DNA of 64,000 bases from Echinococcus granulosus (taxonomy: Eukaryota; Platyhelminthes; Cestoda; Cyclophyllidea; Taeniidae), in the NCBI RefSeq assembly GCF_000524195.1, contig NW_020170404.1, forward strand, positions 469,436 to 533,435. The letters are read 5' to 3'. The translations under genes were made by a program, and so were the position numbers. The notes below the pieces were generated by a model, which was given only the letters and a program-made list of their open reading frames with translations, made no database searches and was not told the DNA's origin. Of the stretch, positions 49,316-61,325 are shown piece by piece (position 1 is the stretch's first letter; every line of letters starts with the position of its first letter).

Positions 49316-49698
49316 TTTGTCACCTGACAGAGGCCATCCATCTCGCGGGGCGAGGCTCAGGCATCACATGTTGCTCGCACAAATAACGTGACCGAAAATA
49401 CAGCTGAGAGGTAAAAGTAAGGTTTTTTCACGGCACAACACCAAGTCTTTTAGACTTAGATATCAGGTCAATTGTTTCATCACATCAAAGCTAAAACAAA
49501 CGCGTCTTTACTGATTTTACACACAATTCAAATTTCTGGCCTCAAGTACTCCCGAGCATTCAGTTTGTGTTTTTATTATGAGTAATTTCACTAACTGTTA
49601 TCTGAAGTGTGATAAACAATTTTGTGAAGTGTATCCCTTCTCATTTTACAGTAAGTGGTTGCACCGATTTACGTTGTGATCATAGCGGCTCGGCTTAC

Positions 49699-49872
49699 AA
49701 TGTTGAAATGCATAGAGGGTGTTCTGGCTTTGAGGGCTATCCAACTTGGTTTTTCCATAGCAGGTGAATTGGCCGTTTCGGTAACGTAAACATTCGGTCT
49801 TGTTCTGCCAACAAAGCATCCTGACTGTAGTGGTAGATCTAGCTCTGAGGGCATAATAGTAATTGCCTCCAT
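49699..49872 (-). CDS. Orphan 116-residue protein, first coding exon
   Basis: Starts at ATG 49872-49870 and ends at a strong donor AACATT|GTAAGC (49698), exactly 58 codons. The peptide mixes Pro, Ser and charged residues, with blocks SGCFVGRTRPNVYVTETANS and MEKPSWIALKARTPSM. Joined in phase 0 to 48417-48241 it gives 116 residues with no signal peptide or membrane helix, so probably an intracellular, partly disordered protein. No family was recognised. Additional exons between the two, or an upstream non-coding exon, are possible. Confidence 0.5.
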
Positions 49873-49879
49873 AACACTT

Positions 49880-52800
49880 TCAAACCGTTTGCACGGCAAA
49901 ATTTAAACAACAACAAGTTATTTCGCAAGGATACCAATTATACTCCGTTTGCATTCAACGGATTATAAACAAACGAGACGGATATTAATTTAGGTGGTCA
50001 TTAGCAAATCAGAGTCAAACTACTGAAATACGGGCGTTCAGTAGCAATTTCATCTCCTGACGGATTTACTACTTTACATTTTTGGCTTCTTTGTCTTGAG
50101 ATTAATGTTCATGGTGCGACGCTATCACCACTCTGTTTATTTTCTCAAGGCTAAAACGCGATGATTCTTTGTGAATTATCTGCTGGCGTAAATTTGGATG
50201 CTGTACAGCTCCCACCCTTTACAATGCCCGGTGATTGAAAGAAGAGAGAGCAGTAATGATAGAAACACTTACTGTCTATCTATCTATCGTGCCTACCTGG
50301 TATTCAGTCGCATATTGCAATGTGCGAAAGCACCCAAATCAACCAGTGAGCTAGAAAAAAACCACCCTTCGGGATTTCAGCCCACCCTATTTTAACTGTT
50401 ACCAGTTTACCTCAGGCTCGCATAACTTTAAAATAAGCGGTGTCCAACAAACTATTTTAATGGCTATTATTAGAGGGCAGACGTTTAAATTAATAGGAGA
50501 CTTAAGTACTACCAAAACACCATTTAGATTCTTTACGTACTTCAAAGACAGCCGTCAATGCCAATCGGTGCCATGCCATTAATAACTCACATAAATCCAA
50601 AATGCTTAACTGCGCACTTTGAAGACGCGCGATTAAAAGTAGATGCTTGTATTTCCTAACGGATTTTACCACTGAGCGGCTCAAAACTTTACTGTTCTAA
50701 CTAGTCCTCTAACGTTTCCTTACAAGGCAACACCTTACATGAATACCTCATTAATTAATGATAAATGGACAATTACAGCCTTCCAGCCCGATTAACGATT
50801 GAAGTTGAGGCGTCAAAACACAGTCCAAAATCAAGGATGTCTGGTCCAGTGATCGTGGCAAATAATCAAAGGTAATGGGTCAAAGTTGAATGAGTGATTG
50901 TGGCCTAGATCACCACCCCTCACTCTAGGTAAGGCGCGAATTATGCAACCGATCTGTCAATGGCATTAAGACTTTCAAATAGATCCAACAGGCCCAAAAA
51001 GGCTATTTTTGATTTTATACGCTGTCCAAGCTTATTCGTCAGCTATTGGCCGTACGTACGAAATATGTTCCCAATATTTTTGCCAAGTGCTTTGTTTGAG
51101 GTGCGGTAAAACGAGGCACTGACACAGAATTGGACAGGGTGTATTTGATGGCCTTGCAACTCGGCAAACTGTTTTGGACTCGCGCTATCCTGAGGTAAAC
51201 ACTTATTTCAACGTGCAGCCAATGAGGTTCCGCTAGCAAGCAACAAACACAGCATACAAGTATGTATCGAATGTCCGAAAATGGACTTCCGACAACAACT
51301 TTATCCCTTAAAGGATTTTCTACGAAAACCTCATCATTGTATGCTTATAATGTATCACTTCTATGACACAACTTTTCACTATTGCGAACGTGATGGGCTT
51401 AAAAAATTATGCCTACTTCCTGTTTTACAATCTAGTTAAACTTGAACCATCTCTTCTCTCTACTTGCCCAAAATTAAAACATAATCATGTACTCTTTTCA
51501 TGAGGCGTTTGTTTCCTGGTCTTACAACGATTTCGCAAAAAAACAACAAAGCAGGGCTGAAAAATAATTAGAAGGCCGTGAGTAGCTTCAGTTCAATAAT
51601 AAAAAGGCAACGGACCGAGACAAAGAGCTTCATGTAAGTTAAATTAACTGACATAAAAAAAGAATTTAAATGCCTCAAGTTTTCTTTCCCTACTCTTACG
51701 CTAAAAAGCAAATCCTTTTGGAACAGTTGCAATGTTGTGTTCAGAAAAGCATCGAAACACTTAGCATTCGGTGTAATTAATGGGTAGATAGGCGAAAACT
51801 TAGCAAAGATTTTAAAATTCAGCCTCTTGCGATTTAGGTAGACGACTATCACTTCCAACTGTCAATGCTAACATATTGGATAGGGATCAGTTCCGGCGAT
51901 TTTTTGAGAACACGGCTGCAAATTGCACCATGCTTAATCTCCCCATTTTCCTTCAACTAGCTCTCTATTCCCATATCCCCATGATAGCCTAAACATTTTT
52001 GAGAAAATTTGTATTTCCCCTTTTGCAGTAGTTTGGCCCAGACTGCGTAGGCCGATGATTACATGCAGCATGCCTATTCTGCTGGATATTATGTCAGCTA
52101 TCAGTGGGACACTTATCGGAGGCTGTGAAAATGTTCGCAAAGAATTTAACGAGATGAGTGAATTGTCTTTTGGGAGTTCGTTTCACTGCTAACCACTTGG
52201 CGCTGGCGATCCCGAGACCCGCTATCAGTCGTTCAATTCACTAATTCTGTGGTAGAATGGAATCAGATATTTTAATACAGAATGTCCTCGTAATAGCTAA
52301 ACTGTTTTAGCAATTATAGTCAAAAACTCAAATCAAAAGAAGTACGCTACGAGTCTCTATTAACATTACTAGTCTAGGAAACAAGACTAAGGACAGCGGT
52401 CGGCTTGTTTTTCCTCAAAAGTAGAGCTATCACGCAAGTCAGTGCTGGGTAATTAAAAATGGTCAAATTCATCTGTCAGCAGACTGGTTGTCAAATCATT
52501 TATTACTTTAACCATATGACTTATGTGTCGTGAAATTGGTTCCAGAGCTTCAGTACGCTCGTCCTCGAGAGGCAGTGTTTCACACCGCCAAATTCCAAAC
52601 AGGAAGCGGGAACTTTTATAAACTATTTACTAGTTTATTATTCCAAAGCACTGGAATCTAATCACGTTTAGCTCTCACGTTTTAGCTCATTTTTTTTGCA
52701 CTGTCCACACTTCTCCCTGTCTCGAAGACGAAACACGTTTTTTCCCCGTTTTACAAGGTTCAAACCCCGAAACCAAAAGCGGTCCACAGTAGACCTAGCC

Positions 52801-53460
52801 TGCCAGCTAGTGATTGATAGTAATAGTAGAAATAAAAATGCATAGCCTAGTCTAAAAAGATCTCATACTAGCTATCTGTCAAGCCTTCCAAACTTCAAGA
52901 GAGTGTAAAGTGGAAAACCATTCAGTCCAAACCAATGAACAAAAAAAAAAACACTTCAAGATTCCATTCACTCCTTCCATGAATAAATTAGTGAGTCGGT
53001 AGCCTAAGTTTCCACTTCAAACAGTTCTACAATTTCTTGTCTAGATTGATGCGAAAAGTCAACTCCACAACCAACCCAAGTACCTACAGTCAGATAGGAA
53101 GCATTTGATTTAAAGGAAGGTAATTAAGGCTTTACGTGAATTTTAGGAAATCAAGATGCACGATTCGAAGCTGGGTGATTCAAAAACACTACTTCACCTC
53201 TCGACAGGCCTGTCAGTGGATTGATGATTGACTTGACTGACGTGAGGTTAACTTTCACCTCTACTTAAGCTTGCTCTTGGGGGGACAATGCACTCCACTG
53301 GCGATTTCTATCACCACGGTCACAACAAATAGGTAGACAAAACAATACCGCAGCCTTAGAGCTTAATTATCATGGCAATTCAATCAACTGGTATTTTCAA
53401 GCTCCTTTTTTTCTTTACTCAGTGACTAGGTTTTCGTACTCACTACTTTTTTTCAAAACG
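49880..53460. other. Unannotated stretch
   Basis: AT-rich intergenic DNA with no convincing exon on either strand. Confidence 0.4.
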
Positions 53461-53462
53461 CG

Positions 53463-53468
53463 TTTATT
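53463..53468 (-). terminator. Polyadenylation signal of the PACS gene
   Basis: AATAAA on the minus strand about 245 nt after the PACS stop codon. Confidence 0.5.
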
Positions 53469-53710
53469 TTCGACTTTTTACAATTTTCAAGCCCTCAGAA
53501 CGTGAAATCGTCCCATGGAGAAAAAACAAAGTGGTCCAGAAAAAATAGAGAAGAGAGAGTGAGAATTCGGGCTGCTGACTGATCGGTCAGCTACCTAGCT
53601 AACGACCCGGTGACTGGAAAGAGCAGGTACAGCAGCAACAAAATTAGAATCAAGGAAGAAGAACAAAAAAAGAAAATCACAGTGAGGAGAGGAGAGACGA
53701 AGTCCGAGGC

Positions 53711-53970
53711 TCAGGAGGGCGTGATCGCTGGCGCTTGTGTCGGAGCAGATGCAGTAACGGAGGTGGCGGCAGTGGCGGAAAGGAGGAGCGACGTGGGAGG
53801 CGGCGCATGACCGGACAGCCCCACCATGACTTTGGCAAGGGGCAGCGCAAACGCTGGACTGGAGGGGAGGGGCGACATGCAGACCAGAGGGAAGACCTTC
53901 ACATGTGTGCGCCAGCCTGGCGCCACTTGGAAGAACCGCGAAGTTGGCCAGTCCACGCCGTCTATTGATA
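53711..53970 (-). CDS. PACS: PACS homolog, terminal exon
   Basis: Last exon of a phosphofurin acidic cluster sorting protein gene. Acceptor CCTTTCCGCAG (AG at 53972-53971), phase 1, stop TGA 53713-53711. It opens with SIDGVDWPTSRFFQVAPGW and RTHVKVFPLVC, the near-terminal motif of PACS proteins (LIDGVE..DVKFFQLA..W..HVK.FP in vertebrates). In place of the very short vertebrate end, it continues for about 55 residues of Ala/Ser/Pro-rich sequence. PACS proteins are cytosolic adaptors that bind acidic-cluster motifs of membrane cargo such as furin and link them to AP-1/AP-3 or COPI coats at the trans-Golgi, endosomes and ER-mitochondria contacts. Confidence 0.92.
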
Positions 53971-54145
53971 CTGCGGAAAGGAAATAAAGGGTGATGGGAC
54001 ATTTGTTAGTTTCGACTACCTTCATCTACCAGTCGGTGTGTGCTTCATAGCGGAGGGAAGCAGTACCCCCTCTTCCCCCCATTCACCCACAACTAAAGGG
54101 CGAAGTCGTTGGTTAAAAGCCATGAATAGCGAGGTGCCACCAGAG

Positions 54146-54200
54146 TAGAAAGGAAAATCATAGCAAGAAGACCCACTCCAGAAAGTCTCAGGAGGACAGG
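54146..54200 (+). CDS. Candidate plus-strand exon with RRPTP motif
   Basis: Open stretch ending at the strong donor GGACAG|GTGAGTG (54201). One frame reads VERKIIARRPTPESLRRT. The Arg-Arg-Pro-Thr-Pro core is a PKA-type site like that of the protein phosphatase-1 inhibitors PPP1R1A/DARPP-32, but the rest of that family is not seen. The 5' limit is unclear (weak acceptors). Its phase-1 exit fits the exon at 54392-54430. It lies antisense within the last PACS intron. Confidence 0.25.
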
Positions 54201-54391
54201 TGAGTGTGTGTTGGAGATTCCATTGGGACCGCCGCTCTAAGAGTAAGAAGTTGGTGTGAGCAAAACCTGGCTTAGTGGAGATGACTCAGTTAGAAAGAAA
54301 ATTTCTCACAACAAGTGGGCGTGAAAGGTCTTGTGACAAAAGTCCAAACACATGATGACGTGTGAGACATTAGTCCTCTCGGTTTTGCAGG

Positions 54392-54430
54392 CAAATCGGT
54401 GCCAGCAGTGAAGTACTCTGAGAAGAGAGG
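54392..54430 (+). CDS. Candidate plus-strand exon following 54146-54200
   Basis: Between the acceptor CTCTCGGTTTTGCAG and the donor AGAGAG|GTGAGTTC. In the frame set by the preceding candidate exon it reads GKSVPAVKYSEKR. Both splice sites are strong, but at 39 nt coding cannot be judged; it could also be a UTR exon. Confidence 0.25.
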
Positions 54431-54554
54431 TGAGTTCAAAATTAGACTCACCTTAAAGTATTTTCCTGCACAAAAGCCTAATGTGTGATTTCAAAGATTA
54501 CGGCGATTATCAAAAGATCTGAGAGTTAACAAACAATGTGAGGTAGTTAAATAT

Positions 54555-54810
54555 GCCCGTGGAGTTTTTATAATAAACGACAAACTGCAGCGGAAGGCTT
54601 CTTCAAGCGTTTTATTTATAGAAAGAATCAGCACTGCAATCCATAAGCTGACCCTTCATCAACAAAATATAGGCGTCCTGTGGATTCCATCTCAGCAAAA
54701 CCTTTCGTCTCTAGAAGTAATCAACCGAACCTAACCGCAGTCACCGTTTCAACTTCACTTTTACTTCCCAATTGGCTCTTCTCTTTCATCCGTGTTCATG
54801 CGACTGTATG
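54555..54810. repeat. Dispersed repeat family 2, copy B
   Basis: Partner of 36380-36650, same orientation; lies in the last PACS intron. Contains GGCTTCTTCAAGCG, CATCAACAAAATATAGGC and CTTCCCAATTGGCTCTTCTC. Confidence 0.7.
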
Positions 54811-55902
54811 ATGCTAATGTCAAGAAAGTACGACAATCACTCGGATCTCGGAGACGTATCGGACGGATATGGATGAGGATGAGACGATATGTCTTCCTCC
54901 GCCCTTCCTTCGCCAAACAAATTAATCCACTTTCCCCTCGAACATAGTTACCGGTCGACCTCACAACTAATTTCTCTCATTTCCTTAAGAATCTCACCCA
55001 TCTTCAAACGCCTCTTCATTCTGACACAAAGGTAAGATAAGGTACATACCGCTTGGTCGATTTAGGTGACAAGATGACTGATGTAATGTGTTGATGAGGG
55101 TAATGTTTGACCTGGCACATTAGTTTAGTCTTCCACATCCTCCACCATACCAGCAATTTTCGGGGTCGAGTTGAACAACTCATTGCGAGTAATAGTGCTC
55201 ATAAGAAAAACAAGAAAGTACTCCTTGTGAGTTAGAAATACACGGATGGTTATGGCGACAGCTGACAGCTCATAGATTAGTAGCGGGACCGAAATAACAT
55301 TTCGTAATCAACAATACAATTATTTACGATTATATTTTGGCAGTTCAAACACCTTAGACTCCGACAACCCCTTTTTGGCATTAATTCATTTCATGCCGAT
55401 GAAACTCTTCAATTCGACTGGAGACGACACCGCCGCAACTGTCCACGTACTCAGTTAAACAGATCAACAACCAGCTAAGGGTATTTTATGGTTAGGAGGT
55501 AGAAAAGAGACTCCCATAAAACATGGACATCACTTATTGATAAGAATGAAGATGACAAAAAAGCAACTATAAACAGGCAGCTATTGGACACAATCTTTTG
55601 GTATCTGCACATCAATTTTCCAACTTTAAAAATGAAAGCCATACTGATATGAGTGAAAAAAAGTGTTGGTGCAACTTTCTATATCTCCGGTTAAATAACA
55701 TATCCACTTATACTTTCAGTCACAACTACAGCAAATATTGATGTGAGTTGAATTATGCTAGGTTAAAAAAGATACTCCCAGAAGCAGCGATTCCTGTCTG
55801 ATATTTTAGTAGATGCTGGTGCAAATTGAAAAACTAGATTATTAGTGTGATAAAGGTGAAATTTTGCGATAGGAAAGAGATAGATAAAGGATGTCTACCT
55901 AC

Positions 55903-56283
55903 TTCGAACAAAGACATGGTCTCCAGAGGAAGAAGTCGATTGTCCAGGAACGATGAGACCACAGGAGAGGTCGTCTCGGACTGAGAAAGAGGTGGAAGGG
56001 TGACAGAAGGCGGTGCTTTCCCCTACTGCTGCTGCCGCTTCACCTGTCGAGAGGTGGGGCGGAGGCAGTGATAGTTGGTGATGCTTCGGAGACGATGGAG
56101 GTGGAGGAGCGATGTCGGCGCACCGACCAACTGGTGTGAGGCCCAGACCCGCCTCCATAGACTCCGCTGCTACGGAAGCGTGGGAGGCGATGCCCTTGCA
56201 GGTGCAGATCAGTCGGGTCACGCCCTCAATTAGGTCTGGCTTAAAAGTCACCTCCTTGCTTGTTTTCTTACCGATTCGCATTA
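55903..56283 (-). CDS. PACS: PACS homolog, exon with lineage-specific insertion
   Basis: Acceptor CTACTCTCCAG (AG at 56285-56284), donor GTAGGT at 55902; phase 1 in and out (the alternative GT four bases on breaks the frame). The exon begins IMRIGKKTSKEVTFKPDLIE and GVTRLICTCK, matching the vertebrate PACS block VMFLPKKxKD...CIEGISRLICTAR. Where vertebrates have a short linker before the next conserved motif, this exon inserts about 80 residues rich in Pro, Ser, His and Ala (PPPPSSPKHH, GEAAAAVGE), ending DHVFVR, which rejoins the conserved (L)RV-IDGV motif across the intron. The insertion is likely a flexible loop. Confidence 0.92.
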
Positions 56284-56972
56284 CTGGAGAGTAGGGGGAG
56301 ATAAATCCGCAATGTTAATCATCTTAAAGGTACTAAGCTTAGTGATGCAAATTCGCGAACAAAAACGCTATAGCCACATTTGAAAAATCGGCCATGAGAG
56401 TAACGTCACCGGGAAGAAGTTATATCTACGTCAATTTTGTATTTTAGCAATATAAACAGTTTTGAGATTCAGTGTAGTACGTCAAAAAAACATCCCACAG
56501 AAGTCCGGGGTGTGGGTAATAACACTTCCTACGGTACGCAAACCCTATAAAATAGATTCCTATGAGTCTACGCATTATGTCCTTTCTATCACGATTTGCG
56601 ATCTTTTACGGCAAGTTGCGAGGGCTTGGCAAAACCGAAGACTCATAAAATAAAATGCCTACATAAATACAGTAACGCTGTTAGCGATAAACGCATCAAC
56701 ACTTTAGAAGAGAAAAAAACTTTTAGCTGTACACCCTACACTACAATGCAAAATCCTCAAACTATGTACTTCACATTAAAAAACGCCGTTACCATACTTC
56801 AAGTCTGTTTATCCAGTTTGGTGAGTCTATGTTCCATCGCTAAGAAAAACCCTGCATTCACTGAGCAATACAATATTGACAACTATAAAAGATGGGGGAC
56901 CTATCTAGTGGTAAGTAGGGTGCAGTTTGAACGGACCTTTTAGCACTAGTAAGACATAGAGAGATGCCTTAC

Positions 56973-57292
56973 TTTTGGGTTTCTTTTCGCGTGTAATCAT
57001 GGCAAGGTTGAGAAGAGTGGAGGGTTTCTGCGGTAGTGGGATGGGTGCACAGAGGGGACTGCTGGTCAGACCGACCAACATAGACCTGCAGACAGCCTTG
57101 AAGGTGACGGGTCGAGCCACAACCCTTCCGTCTACACTACCACCACTGCTAACAATGCTACCACCACGGTCGTCCAAATTGAAGGGGTGAACCAGAGAAG
57201 ACGAGCCACCATAACTGCCAGCGGCGGAGGTCGAACCTGGGGCGTTGAGGGCCCAGTACTCCAGCTGGAGCTCGTATGTCGGCTTATCGGAC
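56973..57292 (-). CDS. PACS: PACS homolog, exon with LQLEYW block
   Basis: Acceptor TATTCCTATTACAG (AG at 57294-57293), donor AAAA|GTAAGG at 56972. Phase 2 in, phase 1 out, both matching neighbours. It encodes YELQLEYW (vertebrate LMGLQVDYW), then about 45 residues of Gly/Ser-rich linker (GGSSSLVHPF, DDRGGSIVSSGGS), then VTFKAVCRSMLVGLTSS and LLNLAMITREKKPK, matching the PACS LKCTFRSLQV and MTVVTKEKNKK blocks. Confidence 0.92.
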
Positions 57293-58050
57293 CTGTAATA
57301 GGAATAAAAAGTAGACTTAGAAAGCTGAAAATGCAATTCCATGACGTCGATTATCTAATTCCAGCGCGACAGATATAAACGGAAGCAAAAACTTATGCCC
57401 TAGTTTGATTTAAGTAAGGGGACGTCCCTTCCACATCACCCTATCATTCTACTCCGCATCGCTCCTCTGTATTTGATCCTACTGTGTTGCCTGGCCGCGC
57501 AATTAAACACATCCTCTACAAAACTTTGTGTAAGTGATCACAATGAAGTCGTGATTTCTAAAAACTGACAGATCCGCAGTGGCTGAAAATGGGATTTCTG
57601 CGAAACACCTCTTTACTGATCACTGTGAACTCGCATTTCTCAATTCGGGAAATTGACGCTGAAGCTAGTAGACTAGGCTCCCTACAATTTCACATTGCTC
57701 CTCCACCTGGATACATGGCCATTGAGCTAGTTATTTTTTGTACAGTCTTTAATTCGCATTCTGCTTGGTTAAAATCCGTTAAACAACCGGCAAATCCATC
57801 GTGTTATCATTGGTGCACAAAAAGGAATAAGTATATGACCCATTCGCCTAATTCCGAGGTACCAGGTATCGCATAAATCACCTTAATGCATCTACACTAA
57901 AGGTTTCCAAAAGTTCTCCTCTGCATTCGCATTTTTCTGACCAGTACAAGCTAATCTATCAATCAACCTGGTGTGTTACATATGAAGAAAAATTGGCGAT
58001 TCGTTAAGCAAAAGTCGAAGACAAATCACCAACAATTTATTAATTTCTTT

Positions 58051-58138
58051 AAATGAATATTTTTTGTTTGCCGTAGGTTGCATGGTTCACATTGAAATGA
58101 ATATTTTTTGTTTGCCGTAGGTTGCATGGTTCACATTG
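58051..58138 (+). repeat. Perfect 44-bp tandem duplication
   Basis: Two identical 44-bp units, 58051-58094 and 58095-58138, each starting AAATGAATATTTTTTG and ending GGTTCACATTG. It lies inside a PACS intron. Zero differences implies a very recent event or an assembly artefact. Confidence 0.97.
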
Positions 58139-58968
58139 AAAGGCAAAATTTTAGAGCACCGTGAAATGACGACAAAACGGTTCAATTATAGGACCTAAAA
58201 CAAGTATTAGGCATTCCTAATTTCAATCATTCTGTTCGAAAAGACAGCTAATTTGATAGTGAAGAAGTAAGTCTTGCAGAGTAGCCAGTAGTGGAAAACG
58301 ATCAAAGCCAAACGGAATACAACGAAGTCTTCCCTTAATGAACCGCTTAGCCTCCTGGAACGAGAATATTAAATTATGCCTCTCCATCTTACAAGAAAAT
58401 GAGCACAACCCAGACTTGTGATTAGCCAGTATTGAAATAGCAACGGTGGAAAGAGAAAACTAGACAAGTCTAAAGCTTAAGCTATTAGACACATGATTAA
58501 ACAAAAAACGATAGGTAGCCAAATTGCATTTGCTGCAGAGCACCAACTAAACTTCAGCACCAAAACTGGCAAATGAATCACTCTTCTGGTGCAGTTCTCC
58601 TGATAGATGGGCCTCGTCTAGACGCAACACATTTATCACCACTAATGAAATAGGTTGCTAAGGCTATCCACGTTCAGGAGTAATTACGAGGACCGTCGAG
58701 AACGACGCTGAAAGTAAAGCCGGAACTGTTCTAGTGCAGCGTTTTTAGCTGCACATGCTACAAATTTCTCAGTTTCCAATTAGCATTTCCAACAGCCTTC
58801 CAGCTCTTGCATACAATAAAACCACGCCTGGAGCCGTATGCCTCATATCGCAGGTGTTACACAACAAATTGTATGAGCAAAACAAGTTGGTTTAAGGCAA
58901 AGTAGTGAGTTGGACACTAATAACGCTCAGAAAAATAGAAATGCCGTATATTGAGCACGCGAACTCAC

Positions 58969-59233
58969 CCCGCAGCAAAGAAGACAGTGGGGGATGGCGA
59001 AGAGACAGAGGTTGAGGATGAGGAAGGTGAGCGAGGGGTAAGATGAGGAGCACCAGGGGGATGGTAGTCACCGGCGCCGGCACCGGGACCCGAAGAACGG
59101 ACAGCGGTCCCGTGTTTCTCCGACCCATCGCCAAGACAACCACGCAGAATGGTCTCGCCACCGAGGCGGATGCAGAGGAGGAAGGGCACAAGAGTTTGCT
59201 TTCCTGACTCCTCGTCTAAACTGCTTCCATCGT
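58969..59233 (-). CDS. PACS: PACS homolog, exon with LVPFLLCIRLG block
   Basis: Acceptor TTTTGGCTTTCAG (AG at 59235-59234), donor GGGTGAGT (GT at 58968). Phase 1 in, phase 2 out. It begins DDGSSLDEESGKQTLVPFLL, aligning with the vertebrate PACS DEESSQKFIPFVGVVKVG segment, and continues into a Pro/Ser/Gly-rich variable stretch (SSGPGAGAGDYHPPGAP, then a Ser run), as vertebrate PACS also does at this point. Confidence 0.9.
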
Positions 59234-61325
59234 CTGAAAGCCAAAAGGAATAGAAATAAATCATTCAGAATAAAGTGGTGGGTATGCGACTTATTATGAC
59301 ATGCAGTCACATAATCCGTGACAGGGAGGTCCCTTAGACTGATTTATGAGAAAATAGAAGTCGAATGCTTCAATGAACTGATGTTAACAAAGGGGTAGAC
59401 TAAACGAATCAGAAATTTGTTACATCAAAAAAGCAAAGATACAACTAGGAGATGTCGGAACACAAGCGTGTATCTAACACCCTTGCCGTGATTAACCAAC
59501 CAAGATACGATAGTGGTGCTTCGTCAAAAATGAAGATTTGACTAAAAAGAAGCGGTGGGATTAAAAAGCTGCATTTACAACGCGAATAGGACAGAATTTG
59601 CCTAGCTTCTGCGTAAAATTCCGGATCTGGTCAAGTTTATCACGTGTGCCTAATTCAAGGCAGCGTGTCTACGTTTGGCTGTAACAGACGTATCAAGTCC
59701 ATGCAGAAGTGTCTATTTGATTAAATCTTGTAGGACGATAGAGGCATGGTAGCTTAGACACGTGAGGTCCATGCAAAAAAGGTCACAAAAACCAGGAGTA
59801 GTAGTAATTATTTGTGTTTCAATGCATCACGTGGTAGCCCCTGTTCTGCAGCTCGACTGCTCCATTACCTGGATGTGAAAAAAAACTGTCTAGGTGTAAT
59901 GGGAGTGTAAATTCATGTCTACTGGGGCGAGTACCTAGTATAGGGACAAAATTTTCATAAGCACTTGTAAACAAAATGAAATCTTCAAACGGTGCAGGGT
60001 GCTGATTACGGAAATGGAAGGTTCGTAGCTAAAGAGGTAACAGGAAGACTGAACATAAGTGCTAGATCTGCCCAAGCCCTAGGCTACGACACCTCTAAGC
60101 TCAGTAAATACCTAAGCAACTGCCGATGGGGAACCATAAGTACGAGCACTGGGAGTTTTGGTGCTCATAATCTAAGAAAAAATGAAAAAAATTCCTGCAG
60201 CAGAAGTGATTTGTTCAGAAGCACTTAATAACTAAAAATCTCTTACAAAAGTAAGGTCTGTGAACTAGTTTTGAGGAGATTTGACGACGTTCAAGTTTGA
60301 CGCACGGGAGTTCCTGACTTTCTTATCGGAGCCAGGCGTAAAAGTCTGTGGTGTGTTCCTTATCGGTCTGGGATTAATGGTTGCACCACACCGGGTAGCA
60401 AATAGATTGTTCGAGTTTAACACGATGGAATAGGTATACTGGAAAAGGAGAATAAGAGCTTTCTGATCCTTTAAACAACAATAATTTTGTTCATTTCGAT
60501 AGCACAAGTACCGGCGTCACAATAATACTGTACAATGTCTAAATCACTGTAGATGATCCTCTTTTAGCACTCAAGCATTGAATTATCAAATGTTCTCAAA
60601 CTAACTCATGAAATATCGTGCGATCAGTAAATTGCAAAAACACGACCATATTTACAAAGGCTTGGGAAGAAACAGACGTAACACGAATGAACCATGAGAG
60701 TTCAAAAGCATCGCATGGAATGACCAAGCAAATTGTCAGATATTTTGTGAGTTAAATTTACAAACCATTAAATAGGAGAACAAGATTAGTCAGTAAAAAC
60801 ATATGGGTTAAAAAGGGCACGGTGAATTATAACGTCATTACTAGGTGTTGGGGGGTTTGGAGGGGCAACGAAAGGTACATTCAAACGTGGATTTTAAACA
60901 AGATTTAAGAGAATAAAACCTAAGACTTAACCCAAAGCAGCCCATTGTGTAAAACAAGATAATTGCCATTAGAAGGGCAACAGGGGAGGTTCTATCATCT
61001 ACAAAACGATAAGTGGATTAGACGGGGATAAAAACAAAGAGCAAAAGCGATTCCGTCGCAGAAAACGCTCCCCCGATGAACTTGATAAATTGCCCAACCA
61101 ACATACCCACTTCCACCTACAAGGCGTGCATTGTGTCCCCCTCAGATTCACTTCCTCATCTTATCTTCGGGCTCACAACGCCATCTGAATTTTTCATTAC
61201 TTCAATAATGATAACCATCGCTATCCTTTACCGGTTTTCCTATGCAATACCAGTAATAATTTTCCTCATGCCAATGAGGAATTGCAGCCTGTGAAACGTT
61301 CAGAAGATTGACGTGCACCTAACAT

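Noticed and set aside
53610..53968. Plus-strand Glu/Lys/Gly-rich frames
   Set aside because: Antisense of the terminal PACS exon, which is identified by conserved motifs and splice phase.
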